Below are positions 8,440-16,738 of a DNA stretch of 64,000 bases, piece by piece (position 1 is the first letter of the stretch; each line of letters opens with the position of its first letter). The notes under the pieces are model-generated. The model was given only the letters and a program-made list of their open reading frames with translations. It was not told where the DNA came from and searched no databases. A program made the position numbers and the translations under genes. Source of the DNA: Chloroflexi bacterium HGW-Chloroflexi-4 (lineage in GTDB: Bacteria > Chloroflexota > Anaerolineae > Anaerolineales > Anaerolineaceae); the NCBI GenBank assembly GCA_002840715.1, contig PHBW01000007.1, positions 144,873 through 208,872 of the forward strand, in the 5' to 3' direction.

Positions 8440-9768
8440 ATGCCAGAAGGCACTTATCATTTTCCGCGCGGATTTCTTTGGGGCACAGCCACCGCCGCCC
8501 ATCAGGTTGAAGGCAACAACACCAACAACAACTGGTACCGTTGGGAGATGACTCCCGGCAGGATCAAGAACCATGAGAGGTCTGGTCTGGCGTGTGATTG
8601 GTGGGGTGGACGCTGGAAAGAAGATCTGACCCGTGCCAAAGAAAGCGGTCAAAATGCCCACCGACTCTCCATTGAATGGAGCCGCATTCAGCCCACTGAA
8701 GAAACCTGGGATGACGCCGCACTGCAAAAATATGTCGAGATGGTACGTTGGATGGTCAATCATGACATGACGCCCATGATGACTTTGCACCATTTCAGCG
8801 ATCCGCTGTGGCTGGTGGACCAGGGCGGTTGGGAACACACAAACACGCCTATTCTGTTTGCCCGTTTTTGCCGAAAAGTGGTTGACGCATTAAAAGACTA
8901 TGTCAATTTATGGATTACGATTAACGAGCCCAATGTTTATGTCATGGAAGGCTGGATTGAGGGGCTGTTCCCTCCCGGCAAGAACAATCTTGGGCTGGCA
9001 GCCAAAGTAATGGAGCATTTGGTCAGGGGGCACGCCGCCGCATATAAGATCATTCACGAAATTCAGCCCAACGCGCAGGTGGGTGTGGCGATCAATTATC
9101 GCAGCCTCAAACCTGCCCACGATTGGAATCCGCTGGATAAAATGCCGGCTGCTTTTCAAAATCAAATTTTCAACAATTCATTTCATGGGTGTTTAAAAAC
9201 CGGCGTGTTAGATATGGTGCTGAAAAAGGTGAAAATCTCTGAAGCCGCTGGTACCCAAGATTTCATCGGCCTGAATTATTATTCACGCGACATAGTGCAT
9301 TTTGATATCACCAAACCCGGCAATCTGTTTGGTCGACTGGAATACCCGAAAGATGCCGACCTGAGCACTACCGGTTTTATCGCCAATATACCCGAAGGTA
9401 TGTGGGACGGCATGCGTTGGGCGCACCACTTTGAGCTGCCCGTGATCATCACCGAAAACGGAGCGGAAGATAAAGACGATACTATGCGTCCGCGCTACTT
9501 AATCGAACACCTGCACCAGGTATGGAAGGCAGCCAATTACAATTGGCGCATCAAGGGCTACTTCCACTGGTCGCTGGTGGATAATTTTGAGTGGGAACGG
9601 GGTTGGAGCCAGCGCTTCGGCTTATGGGGACTGGATCTGAAGACGCAGGAACGCATCCGCCGCAAGAGTGTGGATCTATATGAAGAGATATGTAAAGAAA
9701 ACGGCATCTCAAGCGGGATGGTCGAAAAATACGCGCCGGAGATTTTTAACAAACTTTTTCCATCCTAG
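8440..9768 (+). CDS. GH1 family beta-glycosidase (beta-glucosidase type)
   Basis: I start at the ATG at 8440, which follows GAGGAG by seven bases; the upstream in-frame codon would lie in that site. The 442-residue protein is a complete TIM-barrel GH1 enzyme. Catalytic residues are visible: the acid/base Glu163 in TINEPN and the nucleophile Glu339 in ITENG. Other GH1 markers are FLWGTATAAHQVEG near the N-terminus, RLSIEWSRIQP, TLHHFSDPLW and the aglycone-side HWSLVDNFEW. No signal peptide is present, so it acts inside the cell on imported disaccharides or glycosides. Exact specificity (gluco, galacto, fuco) cannot be read from sequence alone. The next gene is glycogen phosphorylase, but hairpins separate the two. 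Confidence 0.93.
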   Translation: MPEGTYHFPRGFLWGTATAAHQVEGNNTNNNWYRWEMTPGRIKNHERSGLACDWWGGRWKEDLTRAKESGQNAHRLSIEWSRIQPTEETWDDAALQKYVEMVRWMVNHDMTPMMTLHHFSDPLWLVDQGGWEHTNTPILFARFCRKVVDALKDYVNLWITINEPNVYVMEGWIEGLFPPGKNNLGLAAKVMEHLVRGHAAAYKIIHEIQPNAQVGVAINYRSLKPAHDWNPLDKMPAAFQNQIFNNSFHGCLKTGVLDMVLKKVKISEAAGTQDFIGLNYYSRDIVHFDITKPGNLFGRLEYPKDADLSTTGFIANIPEGMWDGMRWAHHFELPVIITENGAEDKDDTMRPRYLIEHLHQVWKAANYNWRIKGYFHWSLVDNFEWERGWSQRFGLWGLDLKTQERIRRKSVDLYEEICKENGISSGMVEKYAPEIFNKLFPS

Positions 9769-9773
9769 TCAAT

Positions 9774-9802
9774 CATAAGAGGTCTTTACAAGACCTCTTA
9801 TG
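9774..9802 (+). terminator. Hairpin terminator after the GH1 gene
   Basis: A perfect 13-bp stem (9774-9786 with 9790-9802) with a 3-nt loop begins five bases after the stop. The following T-run is weak, so termination may be partial or the hairpin may protect the 3' end. Confidence 0.65.
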
Positions 9803-9828
9803 TGTTAATTAAGAATTTTTTCAGATTT

Positions 9829-9850
9829 ACCGTTACCGCTAACGCTTACA
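9829..9850 (+). promoter_or_regulatory. Possible LacI-type operator upstream of the phosphorylase promoter
   Basis: The segment holds the interrupted palindrome CGTTA-CCGC-TAACG (9831-9844), and its reverse strand begins TGTAAGCG, a typical LacI/GalR-family half site. It lies just upstream of the extended -10 at 9871, about where a -35 element would be. This is pattern-based only. Confidence 0.3.
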
Positions 9851-9870
9851 ATGTTTCTTACATTGGTTTC

Positions 9871-9879
9871 TGGTATAAT
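9871..9879 (+). promoter_or_regulatory. Extended -10 promoter for the phosphorylase gene
   Basis: TGGTATAAT is a perfect extended -10 element. No good -35 sequence is present at the usual spacing, which fits an extended -10 promoter. It leaves a leader of about 100 nt before the start codon at 9988. Confidence 0.6.
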
Positions 9880-9987
9880 TTTTTTAACATTTCCCCTTGC
9901 TGCTCAATAAAATTCACGATTTCACTTGCAGGGAAGAAAAATGTTGCCAACTTTCACCGAACATCTATTTTAAAATTGTGAGTAAAG

Positions 9988-12147
9988 ATGACCAAAATTA
10001 TTCGAGAATATCCAAATTCGTTCAACCTGCCCAAACGCATTGAGGGGTTAGCCAGACTGGCACATAACTTGTGGTGGGCATGGAATCCGGATGGACAAAG
10101 GATATACAGCCACATTGATCCACTGTTGTGGAATGCTGTCAATCATAATCCAATAGCCTTTTTACGCAGGGTGGACCGCACCCGCATCAACGCTGCGCTC
10201 AATCAACCAAGCTTCTTAGTAAGATACGACAAGGTAATCGCTGATCTGGACGCCTATGTGGCACGTAAAGATACCTGGTTTACCACACAGTATCCCAAGT
10301 TAAAAGACAAAAACATTGCCTATTTTTCGTTTGAGTTCGGCCTGCATGAATCTCTGCCTGTGTATGCCGGCGGTTTGGGTATTTTATCTGGTGATCATCT
10401 CAAAGAAGCTTCAGATTTAGGTCTGCCATTAACCGCAGTTGGTTTTGTCTATAACCAGGGTTATTTCGTCCAGCATCTTACTGAAGATGGCTGGCAAGAA
10501 ACCCGCAGTGCTCTGATTGATTATAACGAACTGCCCCTGGTCGCATTATTGGATGAAAACAGACAACCCCTAACCATTTGTGTAGATCTTCCTGGCCGCG
10601 ATGTCACTGCACGCATTTGGGAGCTGGAAGTTGGACGCATTCACCTCTATATGCTCGATACCAACCTTGAGCAAAACAGCCCGGCTGACCGGCAGCTCAC
10701 CGAAAGACTTTATAACAGCGATCCCGAGATCAGAATCTCACAAGAGGTGCTGTTAGGCATCGGCGGAGTGCGTGTGCTGCAACTGCTTGGCATCTATCCC
10801 GATGTCTGGCACATGAATGAAGGTCACTCTGCCTTCCTTTCAGTTGAACGCTTGCGCGGATTGGTGACCAGCGGTCTTTCATTGGATGATGCTATTGCCA
10901 AAGTTAGAATCGGCGATGTATTCACCACTCACACTCCCGTACCTGCTGGCAATGACCAGTTTCCCTTGTGGTTGATCGATAAATATTTTGCTCAGATTTG
11001 GACGGAATTAGGCATGACCCGCGATCAATTCATAGATCTTGGCCGCCAGGCTCAACCCTGGGGTGAGACTTTTGTCATGCCAGTGCTGGCGCTCAAGCTT
11101 TCTGAACGCGCCAATGCAGTTTCTGAATTACATGGTCAGGTCTCTAGAAAAATGTGGAGCTTTCTCTGGCCAAATGAAAAAGTTGAAAACGTGCCCATTG
11201 GATATGTGACAAACGGTGTGCATACCGGCACCTGGCTTGCCAGACGCATGGGTCTGCTTTTCTCTAAATATCTGGGCAAAGATTGGATTGATCGTCTTGA
11301 TGACCAATCGATGTGGGAGAATGTGGTCAATATTCCCGACCATGAATTGTGGGAAGTTCGCCGTCATTTAAAAAACAAGCTGGTAAATTTTGCTAATGAA
11401 CGCACGCGTCTGCAATGGCGAAATGGCACTTTGACAGCCTCTCAAGTTGTAGCTGGAGGCGTGTTCCTTGAACCTTATTCCTTAACCATCGGGTTTGCCA
11501 GAAGATTTGCCACATACAAACGCGCAAACTTAATGTTCCGCGATTTTGACCGTCTGATGAAATTGATCAATCATCCTCATATGCCTGTGCAAATCATCTT
11601 CGCCGGCAAGGCTCATCCCGCCGATGAACCTGGAAAACTGATCATTCAACAAGTCTATCGCGCGGTCAAAGAATCCCGCTCGGGTGGACGTCTTATCTTC
11701 TTGGAAGATTACGATATCAACCTAGCCCGGTATCTGGTTCAAGGTGTGGATGTGTGGATGAATACACCCCGCCGACCCAACGAAGCTTCCGGCACGTCAG
11801 GCATGAAAGCTGCTCTCAACGGCGGTTTGAATTTCTCAATCCTTGACGGCTGGTGGCGAGAAGGGTTTAACAATCGCAATGGCTGGTCAATCGGTTCAGA
11901 TACCGAATATACCAATCCTGAAGAACAAGATGCTGCTGACGCCCAAAGTATATATGAAACACTTGAAAACCAGATCATTCCGCTTTTTTATGAGCGCGAT
12001 GCAGACAGCATTCCTGCAGAATGGCTGAAGATGGTCAAAGAAAACATGCGCACCCTCACGCCGCAATTCAGTTTGAGACGCATGCTTAAAGAATATGTCA
12101 CTGATTACTATTTGCCTTCCATTGAAGGCAAGAAACGTATTCGGTAA
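9988..12147 (+). CDS. glgP: Alpha-glucan (glycogen/maltodextrin) phosphorylase, short type
   Basis: This GT35 enzyme releases glucose-1-phosphate from alpha-1,4-glucan using phosphate and pyridoxal phosphate. At 719 residues it belongs to the shorter bacterial/archaeal subgroup (TIGR02094-like), not the 800-residue E. coli type. The N-terminal module with LAHNLWWAWNPD, the segment AYFSFEFGLHESLP followed by YAGGLGILSGDHLKEASD, and the C-terminal EASGTSGMKAALNGG, with Lys607 as the cofactor lysine, are all present. It is cytoplasmic. The ATG has only a weak purine-rich site (GTGAGTAAAG). The UPF0316 gene follows 14 bp later and is probably cotranscribed. The upstream region has an extended -10 and a possible sugar-repressor site. 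Confidence 0.94.
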   Translation: MTKIIREYPNSFNLPKRIEGLARLAHNLWWAWNPDGQRIYSHIDPLLWNAVNHNPIAFLRRVDRTRINAALNQPSFLVRYDKVIADLDAYVARKDTWFTTQYPKLKDKNIAYFSFEFGLHESLPVYAGGLGILSGDHLKEASDLGLPLTAVGFVYNQGYFVQHLTEDGWQETRSALIDYNELPLVALLDENRQPLTICVDLPGRDVTARIWELEVGRIHLYMLDTNLEQNSPADRQLTERLYNSDPEIRISQEVLLGIGGVRVLQLLGIYPDVWHMNEGHSAFLSVERLRGLVTSGLSLDDAIAKVRIGDVFTTHTPVPAGNDQFPLWLIDKYFAQIWTELGMTRDQFIDLGRQAQPWGETFVMPVLALKLSERANAVSELHGQVSRKMWSFLWPNEKVENVPIGYVTNGVHTGTWLARRMGLLFSKYLGKDWIDRLDDQSMWENVVNIPDHELWEVRRHLKNKLVNFANERTRLQWRNGTLTASQVVAGGVFLEPYSLTIGFARRFATYKRANLMFRDFDRLMKLINHPHMPVQIIFAGKAHPADEPGKLIIQQVYRAVKESRSGGRLIFLEDYDINLARYLVQGVDVWMNTPRRPNEASGTSGMKAALNGGLNFSILDGWWREGFNNRNGWSIGSDTEYTNPEEQDAADAQSIYETLENQIIPLFYERDADSIPAEWLKMVKENMRTLTPQFSLRRMLKEYVTDYYLPSIEGKKRIR

Positions 12148-12161
12148 AAAGCTGAGGTTGG

Positions 12162-12689
12162 ATGGAATATTTTAGTGATCCTCACGCCTGGTTATTTGCG
12201 TTATTGATCTTTGTACTGCGCGTCGGAGATATGGCTCTGGATACCATCCGTGTGCTGTTTGTGGTGCGCGGAAAGAAATTGTTAGTCTGGATTTTGGGCC
12301 TATTTCAATCGCTGATCTTCGTGATTGCCATCAGCTCTGTGCTCTCTGAGTTGGATAACATTCTGAATATCATCGGATATGCCACTGGTTTCGCAACCGG
12401 CAATCTGATTGGCATGTTAATTGAAAACAGATTGGCCATAGGCCACGTGCTGGTAAATATTATCAGTTCAAACCGCGGTACTTTCATAGCCGAAAGACTG
12501 CGGGCCAGCGGATATGCTGTAACTGAAATCGCAGGCCGCGGCATGAACGGCACCGTTTTTGAATTACATGCCAGTGTGCTTAGAAAAGATGTCAGCCAGG
12601 TTGAAACAATCGTGCTTGAATCTGATCCACAAGCCTTTGTCACTGCAGAAGATGTTCGCCCTGTCAGACGTGGTTTTTGGCGGGCTTAA
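12162..12689 (+). CDS. UPF0316 family membrane protein (DUF5698/DUF2179)
   Basis: The 175-residue protein has three hydrophobic helices in the first 100 residues, with the family signature LRVGDMALDTIRVLFVVRGKK, split here as LRVGDMALDTIR and VLFVVRGKK. A soluble C-terminal domain of about 70 residues (GTFIAERLRASGYAVTEIAG, then E-HASVLRKDV) matches DUF2179. Members are integral membrane proteins of unknown function. GAGGTTGG directly precedes the ATG, and the gene starts 14 bp after the phosphorylase stop, so the two probably form an operon ending at the following terminator. Confidence 0.88.
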   Translation: MEYFSDPHAWLFALLIFVLRVGDMALDTIRVLFVVRGKKLLVWILGLFQSLIFVIAISSVLSELDNILNIIGYATGFATGNLIGMLIENRLAIGHVLVNIISSNRGTFIAERLRASGYAVTEIAGRGMNGTVFELHASVLRKDVSQVETIVLESDPQAFVTAEDVRPVRRGFWRA

Positions 12690-12708
12690 GGCTCTTATTC
12701 TTACCAAC

Positions 12709-12749
12709 AAACAATCCCGTCGAAATAGGCGGGATTGTTTTTATTTTAT
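12709..12749 (+). terminator. Rho-independent terminator of the glgP operon
   Basis: An 11-bp perfect stem (12709-12719 with 12730-12740) followed by TTATTTTATA ends the two-gene unit. Confidence 0.9.
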
Positions 12750-12775
12750 ATTTTTGTCCATACTGCAACCTTCTT

Positions 12776-13516
12776 CTAAAAATATTGATCCTTGGTTTCA
12801 CGATAATTCAATAGTCCGGTGAAGTTAATAAAGAGCTCATCCAGAATCTCACGCTTTCGTTCAGAAAGGTAATGTGCAACGACCGCCCGGTCTTTGCTGT
12901 TCATCGAAATGTCCATACCTATCCGCAGCAAGTTATTGCTTATATGCCTGCATTGAACGATGTGGCCGGTGATCTTGCTTGCTGATTTATATGTGGGCAG
13001 CGTTAACAAGATTTGCATTTTGGAATCCATCAATTTGTCAGGGTCTTCAATATTGTTTTTATCAAGCAGAATACACATACCGGTTAATGAGATGTCAAAC
13101 AAATTTGCATTGACTGTCTTTTTACCATTGACCACAGATACGAAAATAGGAAGCCTGGGTTGAACCCTATCAGATTGCCGGTCTTTCCAGGTTTGATCCA
13201 TAATCCGAAAATCATTCATTACAAGTTTGCCTGAATAAACCAATAGATCACTCAACCGACAGGTAAGCGCCTTGTTCGTTCGACCCAATTTGATAAACAA
13301 GGGGTAATTAAATGTACCCGTGCAAAAATGACTGATATTGGAACTTTGTGCTTCCAAGTGATCGGGAGAGCAATCGCTAACAACCACACTCTCTCTCAGC
13401 ATCAGCCCTTTTATCGGAATCTCAACATCCACAACCCTTTCTTTCTGGATAATTGAAGTGAGCTCGTCCAGGGCTCCATCAAGTGCGATCGTTGATACAC
13501 AATCGCTGGTTAACAT
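12776..13516 (-). CDS. PilZ-domain protein, probable cyclic di-GMP receptor
   Basis: The 246-residue protein has an N-terminal domain of about 105 residues resembling the YcgR-type beta domain and a C-terminal PilZ domain (about 113-235). The two PilZ ligand motifs are present: RxxxR (Arg117 and Arg121, with another Arg at 113) and DxSxxG (Asp141, Ser143, Gly146 in DISLTG). It should therefore bind the cyclic di-GMP made by enzymes such as the two diguanylate cyclases near the start of the window, and change behaviour accordingly; the output (motility, exopolysaccharide) is unknown. A near-perfect AGGAGG stands five bases before the ATG. It is convergent with the UPF0316 gene and appears monocistronic. 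Confidence 0.82.
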   Translation of the reverse strand: MLTSDCVSTIALDGALDELTSIIQKERVVDVEIPIKGLMLRESVVVSDCSPDHLEAQSSNISHFCTGTFNYPLFIKLGRTNKALTCRLSDLLVYSGKLVMNDFRIMDQTWKDRQSDRVQPRLPIFVSVVNGKKTVNANLFDISLTGMCILLDKNNIEDPDKLMDSKMQILLTLPTYKSASKITGHIVQCRHISNNLLRIGMDISMNSKDRAVVAHYLSERKREILDELFINFTGLLNYRETKDQYF

Positions 13517-13699
13517 TTTATCCTCCTAACCTAATTCCTTTCATCGAACAAGAGATATCTACACCAATACCCAAAAATATTTGGGCCTTAATTATAGCAA
13601 TGAAAATAATCATTACATTAAAATTTCTAAGATTCGCATAAACAAGTAAAGAAGGAGAGATTTCGGCTAGGTTTTATTGTAAATATGTCCATCGCGGAA

Positions 13700-13738
13700 A
13701 TAAAAACACAAAATCCAGGCTTTCAGATTTTGTGTTTT
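13700..13738 (-). terminator. Rho-independent terminator of lysS
   Basis: A 13-bp stem (13703-13715 with 13726-13738) lies 21 bp beyond the lysS stop on the minus strand and ends in a T-run. The other strand is also T-rich after the stem. Confidence 0.8.
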
Positions 13739-13758
13739 ATTATGAAATGGGGTAATGA

Positions 13759-15276
13759 TCAGTCGTCGTCGCGTTCTCGCAAATGGGGAAATAAAAGCAC
13801 TTCACGGATTGTTCGGCGATCTGTCAACAACATGCAAAGGCGGTCAATGCCCATGCCAAAACCGCCTTGGGGAGGCATGCCGTAAGACATGGCGCGTAGA
13901 TAATCTTCATCCATTGGGTGGCGTTCTTCATCTTCGGCTTTGTATTCGCGGCCCATCTCAAGGAAGCGCGCCTCTTGTTCTAGGGGATCATTCAGTTCAG
14001 TAAAGGCGTTGCATAATTCCATGCCGCCAACGAAACCTTCAAAGCGTTCGACTGTTGCAGGGTCACCGGGCCGGTTCTTTGCCAAAGGCGAAATGTCTCG
14101 GGGATAGTCATACAGGAAGGTGGGTTGAATAAAAGTAGGTTCAAGGTACTCACCCAGCAAGAAATCAATCAATTTACCGCGAGCTTCGCCTGGTTTAAAC
14201 TTCATACCTTTTTGCTGCATAATTTCAGCCAACGCCTCTGCTGTGGGGTATTGGTTAATATCAATTCCGCAGGCATCGATCAACCCTTGACGAAGGTCAA
14301 CCCGGTTCCAAGGTGGATTGAAATTAATTTCATTTCCATCATAGGTCACCTTGCGGGTGCCTAAAACCTGATCGCAGACATGCGCCACAAATTGTTCTGT
14401 TAATTCCATCACCTGTAGATAATCCGCATAAGCCCAATAGAATTCCAACTGAGTAAATTCGGGGTTGTGCTTGTAAGAGACCCCTTCGTTGCGGAAGTCG
14501 CGTCCGATTTCGTAGACACGATCCAGGCCGCCGACGGTTAGGCGTTTGAGATAAAGTTCAAAAGAAATGCGCAAAAAGAGGTCTTGTTTCAATTGATTGT
14601 GGTGGGTGACAAAAGGTTTTGCAGCAGCACCACCGTAAATCGGCTGAAGGATGGGGGTTTCAACTTCAATAAAATCATGAGCATCAAAGAATTTGCGGAT
14701 GGCTTTGACAATGCCAGCCCGGGTGCGAAAAACCTTGCGCACCTCTTCGTTGACAGCCAGGTCAGCATATCGCTGACGAAAACGGGTTTCAGGATCTGCC
14801 AGGGTGGCATGTCTAACGAGCACACCATCCACAAGTTCATCTTTAGCCGCAGGAAGCGGGGTAATGGCTTTGGCCAGCATTTTGAATTCCAAAACCTGAA
14901 GACTGATCTCGCCAGTGCGGGTACGCACCACATCACCGCTCGCTTGAATATAGTCGCCGAGGTCAAAGTAGTCTTTAAACTGCGCCAGAGCGGCTTCGCC
15001 GAGCTCATTGATTCTAAAGAAGAGTTGAATGCGTCCGCTGCGGTCTTCGATATGAGCAAACGCGAGTTTTCCCATAATGCGGGAAGCACGCAAGCGACCC
15101 CCAAGAATCACACCGGTGACTGACGTTTTGCCTTCGGTCTCTGCTTTTTCAAAACTGGCGATCGCTTCTGCGATGGATTGGTTGACTTCAGTACGGGTCG
15201 GAAACGGTTCAAGCCCATTTGCCCGCATGGCAGCAATTTTGTCAAAACGGATTTTCTCAAGTTCTGTTAATTCCAT
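13759..15276 (-). CDS. lysS: Lysyl-tRNA synthetase, class II
   Basis: This 505-residue enzyme charges tRNA-Lys with lysine. An N-terminal OB-fold anticodon-binding domain (about 55-160; [19 protein letters not shown]) precedes the class II catalytic core. Motif 2 is seen as [11 protein letters not shown] with the downstream HNPEFTQLE, and motif 3 as GFGMGIDRL near the C-terminus. Family length is normal. AAGGATGAC precedes the ATG. The gene is directly downstream of greA, but a strong hairpin terminator ends only about 17 bases before its start. Expression therefore depends on read-through, a promoter hidden in the structured leader, or attenuation. Confidence 0.97.
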   Translation of the reverse strand: MELTELEKIRFDKIAAMRANGLEPFPTRTEVNQSIAEAIASFEKAETEGKTSVTGVILGGRLRASRIMGKLAFAHIEDRSGRIQLFFRINELGEAALAQFKDYFDLGDYIQASGDVVRTRTGEISLQVLEFKMLAKAITPLPAAKDELVDGVLVRHATLADPETRFRQRYADLAVNEEVRKVFRTRAGIVKAIRKFFDAHDFIEVETPILQPIYGGAAAKPFVTHHNQLKQDLFLRISFELYLKRLTVGGLDRVYEIGRDFRNEGVSYKHNPEFTQLEFYWAYADYLQVMELTEQFVAHVCDQVLGTRKVTYDGNEINFNPPWNRVDLRQGLIDACGIDINQYPTAEALAEIMQQKGMKFKPGEARGKLIDFLLGEYLEPTFIQPTFLYDYPRDISPLAKNRPGDPATVERFEGFVGGMELCNAFTELNDPLEQEARFLEMGREYKAEDEERHPMDEDYLRAMSYGMPPQGGFGMGIDRLCMLLTDRRTIREVLLFPHLRERDDD

Positions 15277-15293
15277 GTCATCCTTCTTTCATT

Positions 15294-15330
15294 AAAAAGC
15301 CTGCCCCAGAGCTAAAGGGGAGCAGGCTTT
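15294..15330 (-). terminator. Rho-independent terminator between greA and lysS
   Basis: On the minus strand, an 8-bp arm (15296-15303 with 15323-15330) plus a 4-bp GC arm form a stem with a 2-nt bulge, ending in a T-run. It sits immediately upstream of the lysS ribosome binding site. Two smaller hairpins (15331-15345 and 15344-15362) precede it. Confidence 0.8.
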
Positions 15331-15390
15331 CTGATTTTCAATCAGTGCTTCTTACCGGCACTTACGGTCAAGCGATCCCCGTCCAATGAT

Positions 15391-15858
15391 TTAGCTCACC
15401 TTGAGGATCTTCACAGTGAATGAACCGCCAGGAGCATCCACTTGCACTTTGTCGCCTTCTTCATGGTTGAAAATGGCTTTACCTAGAGGAGATTCATTTG
15501 AAATTTTACCTTTGGCAGGGTCAGCTTCAGCCGCACCAACCACTGTATAGTCTTCTTTTTCCTTACTGCCTTCTTCTTGAATGGTTACATGTGAACCAAC
15601 CTGAACGCAACCAGGTTGGATTGATTTATCATCAATGACACGTGCAGTTGCCAACAAGATTTCCAATTCTTTTATGCGACCTTCAACGAAGGCTTGTTCA
15701 TTTTTTGCTGCCTCAAGTTCAGCATTGTCAAGCAGTTCGCCGCCTTCGATTGCTTCATGCAAACGAACAGCAATTTGTTCCCGCTTGTCGGAACGCAAGA
15801 AATCCAACTCTTCTTGCAATTTGTCGAACCCTTCTCTAGTCAAAAATGAGGTAGGCAT
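15391..15858 (-). CDS. greA: Transcription elongation factor GreA
   Basis: I start at the ATG at 15858 (protein MPTSFLTREGFDKL), which has AAGGAA upstream; the longer upstream extension is not conserved in the family. The 155-residue protein has the N-terminal coiled-coil that enters the RNA polymerase secondary channel, with the acidic tip LLDNAELEAAKNEQ, and a C-terminal FKBP-like domain ending ISNESPLGKAIFNHEEGD. GreA stimulates cleavage of backtracked RNA. A consensus-like minus-strand promoter lies upstream, and a terminator separates the gene from lysS. Confidence 0.96.
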   Translation of the reverse strand: MPTSFLTREGFDKLQEELDFLRSDKREQIAVRLHEAIEGGELLDNAELEAAKNEQAFVEGRIKELEILLATARVIDDKSIQPGCVQVGSHVTIQEEGSKEKEDYTVVGAAEADPAKGKISNESPLGKAIFNHEEGDKVQVDAPGGSFTVKILKVS

Positions 15859-15983
15859 TGTGTTATTTTCCTTATATGAAAAAGTGATCAGCGTTTCCCC
15901 GACCAATAAATAAAAACCACTCCTCGGGGAGCGATTTAAATAATGTTGAGATTGAATATGGGTTCTCTCTCAATAGTTAGAAT

Positions 15984-16012
15984 ACTATAACATAAATAAA
16001 AAGCGATTGCAA
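15984..16012 (-). promoter_or_regulatory. Sigma-70-type promoter of greA
   Basis: On the minus strand TTGCAA (16007-16012) and TATAGT (15984-15989) are separated by exactly 17 bases. Transcription would begin near 15977, giving a leader of about 120 nt before greA. Confidence 0.75.
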
Positions 16013-16019
16013 GTACCCT

Positions 16020-16043
16020 TAATGCCTGATTTAATGCCTGATT
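16020..16043. repeat. 12-bp tandem direct repeat in the greA-hpt divergent region
   Basis: The unit TAATGCCTGATT occurs twice without spacer, just upstream of the greA -35 element. The second copy continues into a small hairpin (CCTGA-TTT-TCAGG). It could be a regulator site or chance. Confidence 0.5.
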
Positions 16044-16167
16044 TTCAGGGTGATAAAAGTAAATTTCATCATTTCTTAATCTTCATACAAAGAATCTATT
16101 GGTACAATGAAGTGTGTTTTTGAGGATTTCCAAAACAATACTCAATTTAGAATCCAGAGGATGGCGC

Positions 16168-16728
16168 ATGGAACAAGCTCCCAGGTTTCCCTATGATTTC
16201 ATCGATCAAATAATTGTCTCTGAAGAAGAGATCAAAGCCAGGGTGGTTGAGCTGGGCAAGCAAATTGCAGCAGATTACAAAGACTCGAAGAATCTGTTGC
16301 TTTTGGGATTGTTGCGCGGCAGCGTGGTTTTTATGACTGATTTGATGCGCAATGTGCATCTGCCTATGACTCTTGATTTTATGTCTGTTTCTTCATACAA
16401 CGGGTCTTCTTCCAGCGGATTCGTCAGAATTGACTCGGATCACAAAACCAACATCCAGGGTTGGGATGTCATTCTTGTGGATGATATCGTTGATTCTGGA
16501 TACACCATTTCTACCGTCAAGAAATTATTGTTGGATCGCAAACCCAACAGTTTGCGAGTCTGTGCCTTGCTGGATAAAGAGGAAAGCCATAAAGTGGGTT
16601 TAACGATTGATTATTATGGGTTTAAGATACCTGATTACTTCGTGGTGGGTTACGGTTTGGATATCGATGAAAAAGGACGCAATTTGCCCTACATCGCTTC
16701 AGTAGACCTCAAAAGATACAAGAAATAG
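16168..16728 (+). CDS. hpt: Hypoxanthine phosphoribosyltransferase
   Basis: I choose the ATG at 16168, preceded by AGAGGATGG; the 54-base upstream extension is poorly supported. The 186-residue enzyme salvages hypoxanthine (and probably guanine) to the nucleotide using PRPP. The PRPP-binding signature VILVDDIVDSGYT, the N-terminal LLGLLRGSVVFM pyrophosphate loop, the flexible-loop SSYN and the C-terminal VGYGLDIDEKGRNLPYI are in their expected places. It is followed 10 bp later by purA, forming a purine salvage and synthesis pair. The sequence TGG-TACAAT at 16100-16108 may be its extended -10. Confidence 0.95.
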   Translation: MEQAPRFPYDFIDQIIVSEEEIKARVVELGKQIAADYKDSKNLLLLGLLRGSVVFMTDLMRNVHLPMTLDFMSVSSYNGSSSSGFVRIDSDHKTNIQGWDVILVDDIVDSGYTISTVKKLLLDRKPNSLRVCALLDKEESHKVGLTIDYYGFKIPDYFVVGYGLDIDEKGRNLPYIASVDLKRYKK

Positions 16729-16738
16729 GAGAATTATC

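Noticed and set aside
14584..15123. A 179-codon frame opposite lysS
   Set aside because: It lies entirely within the well-supported lysS gene on the other strand and resembles no family.
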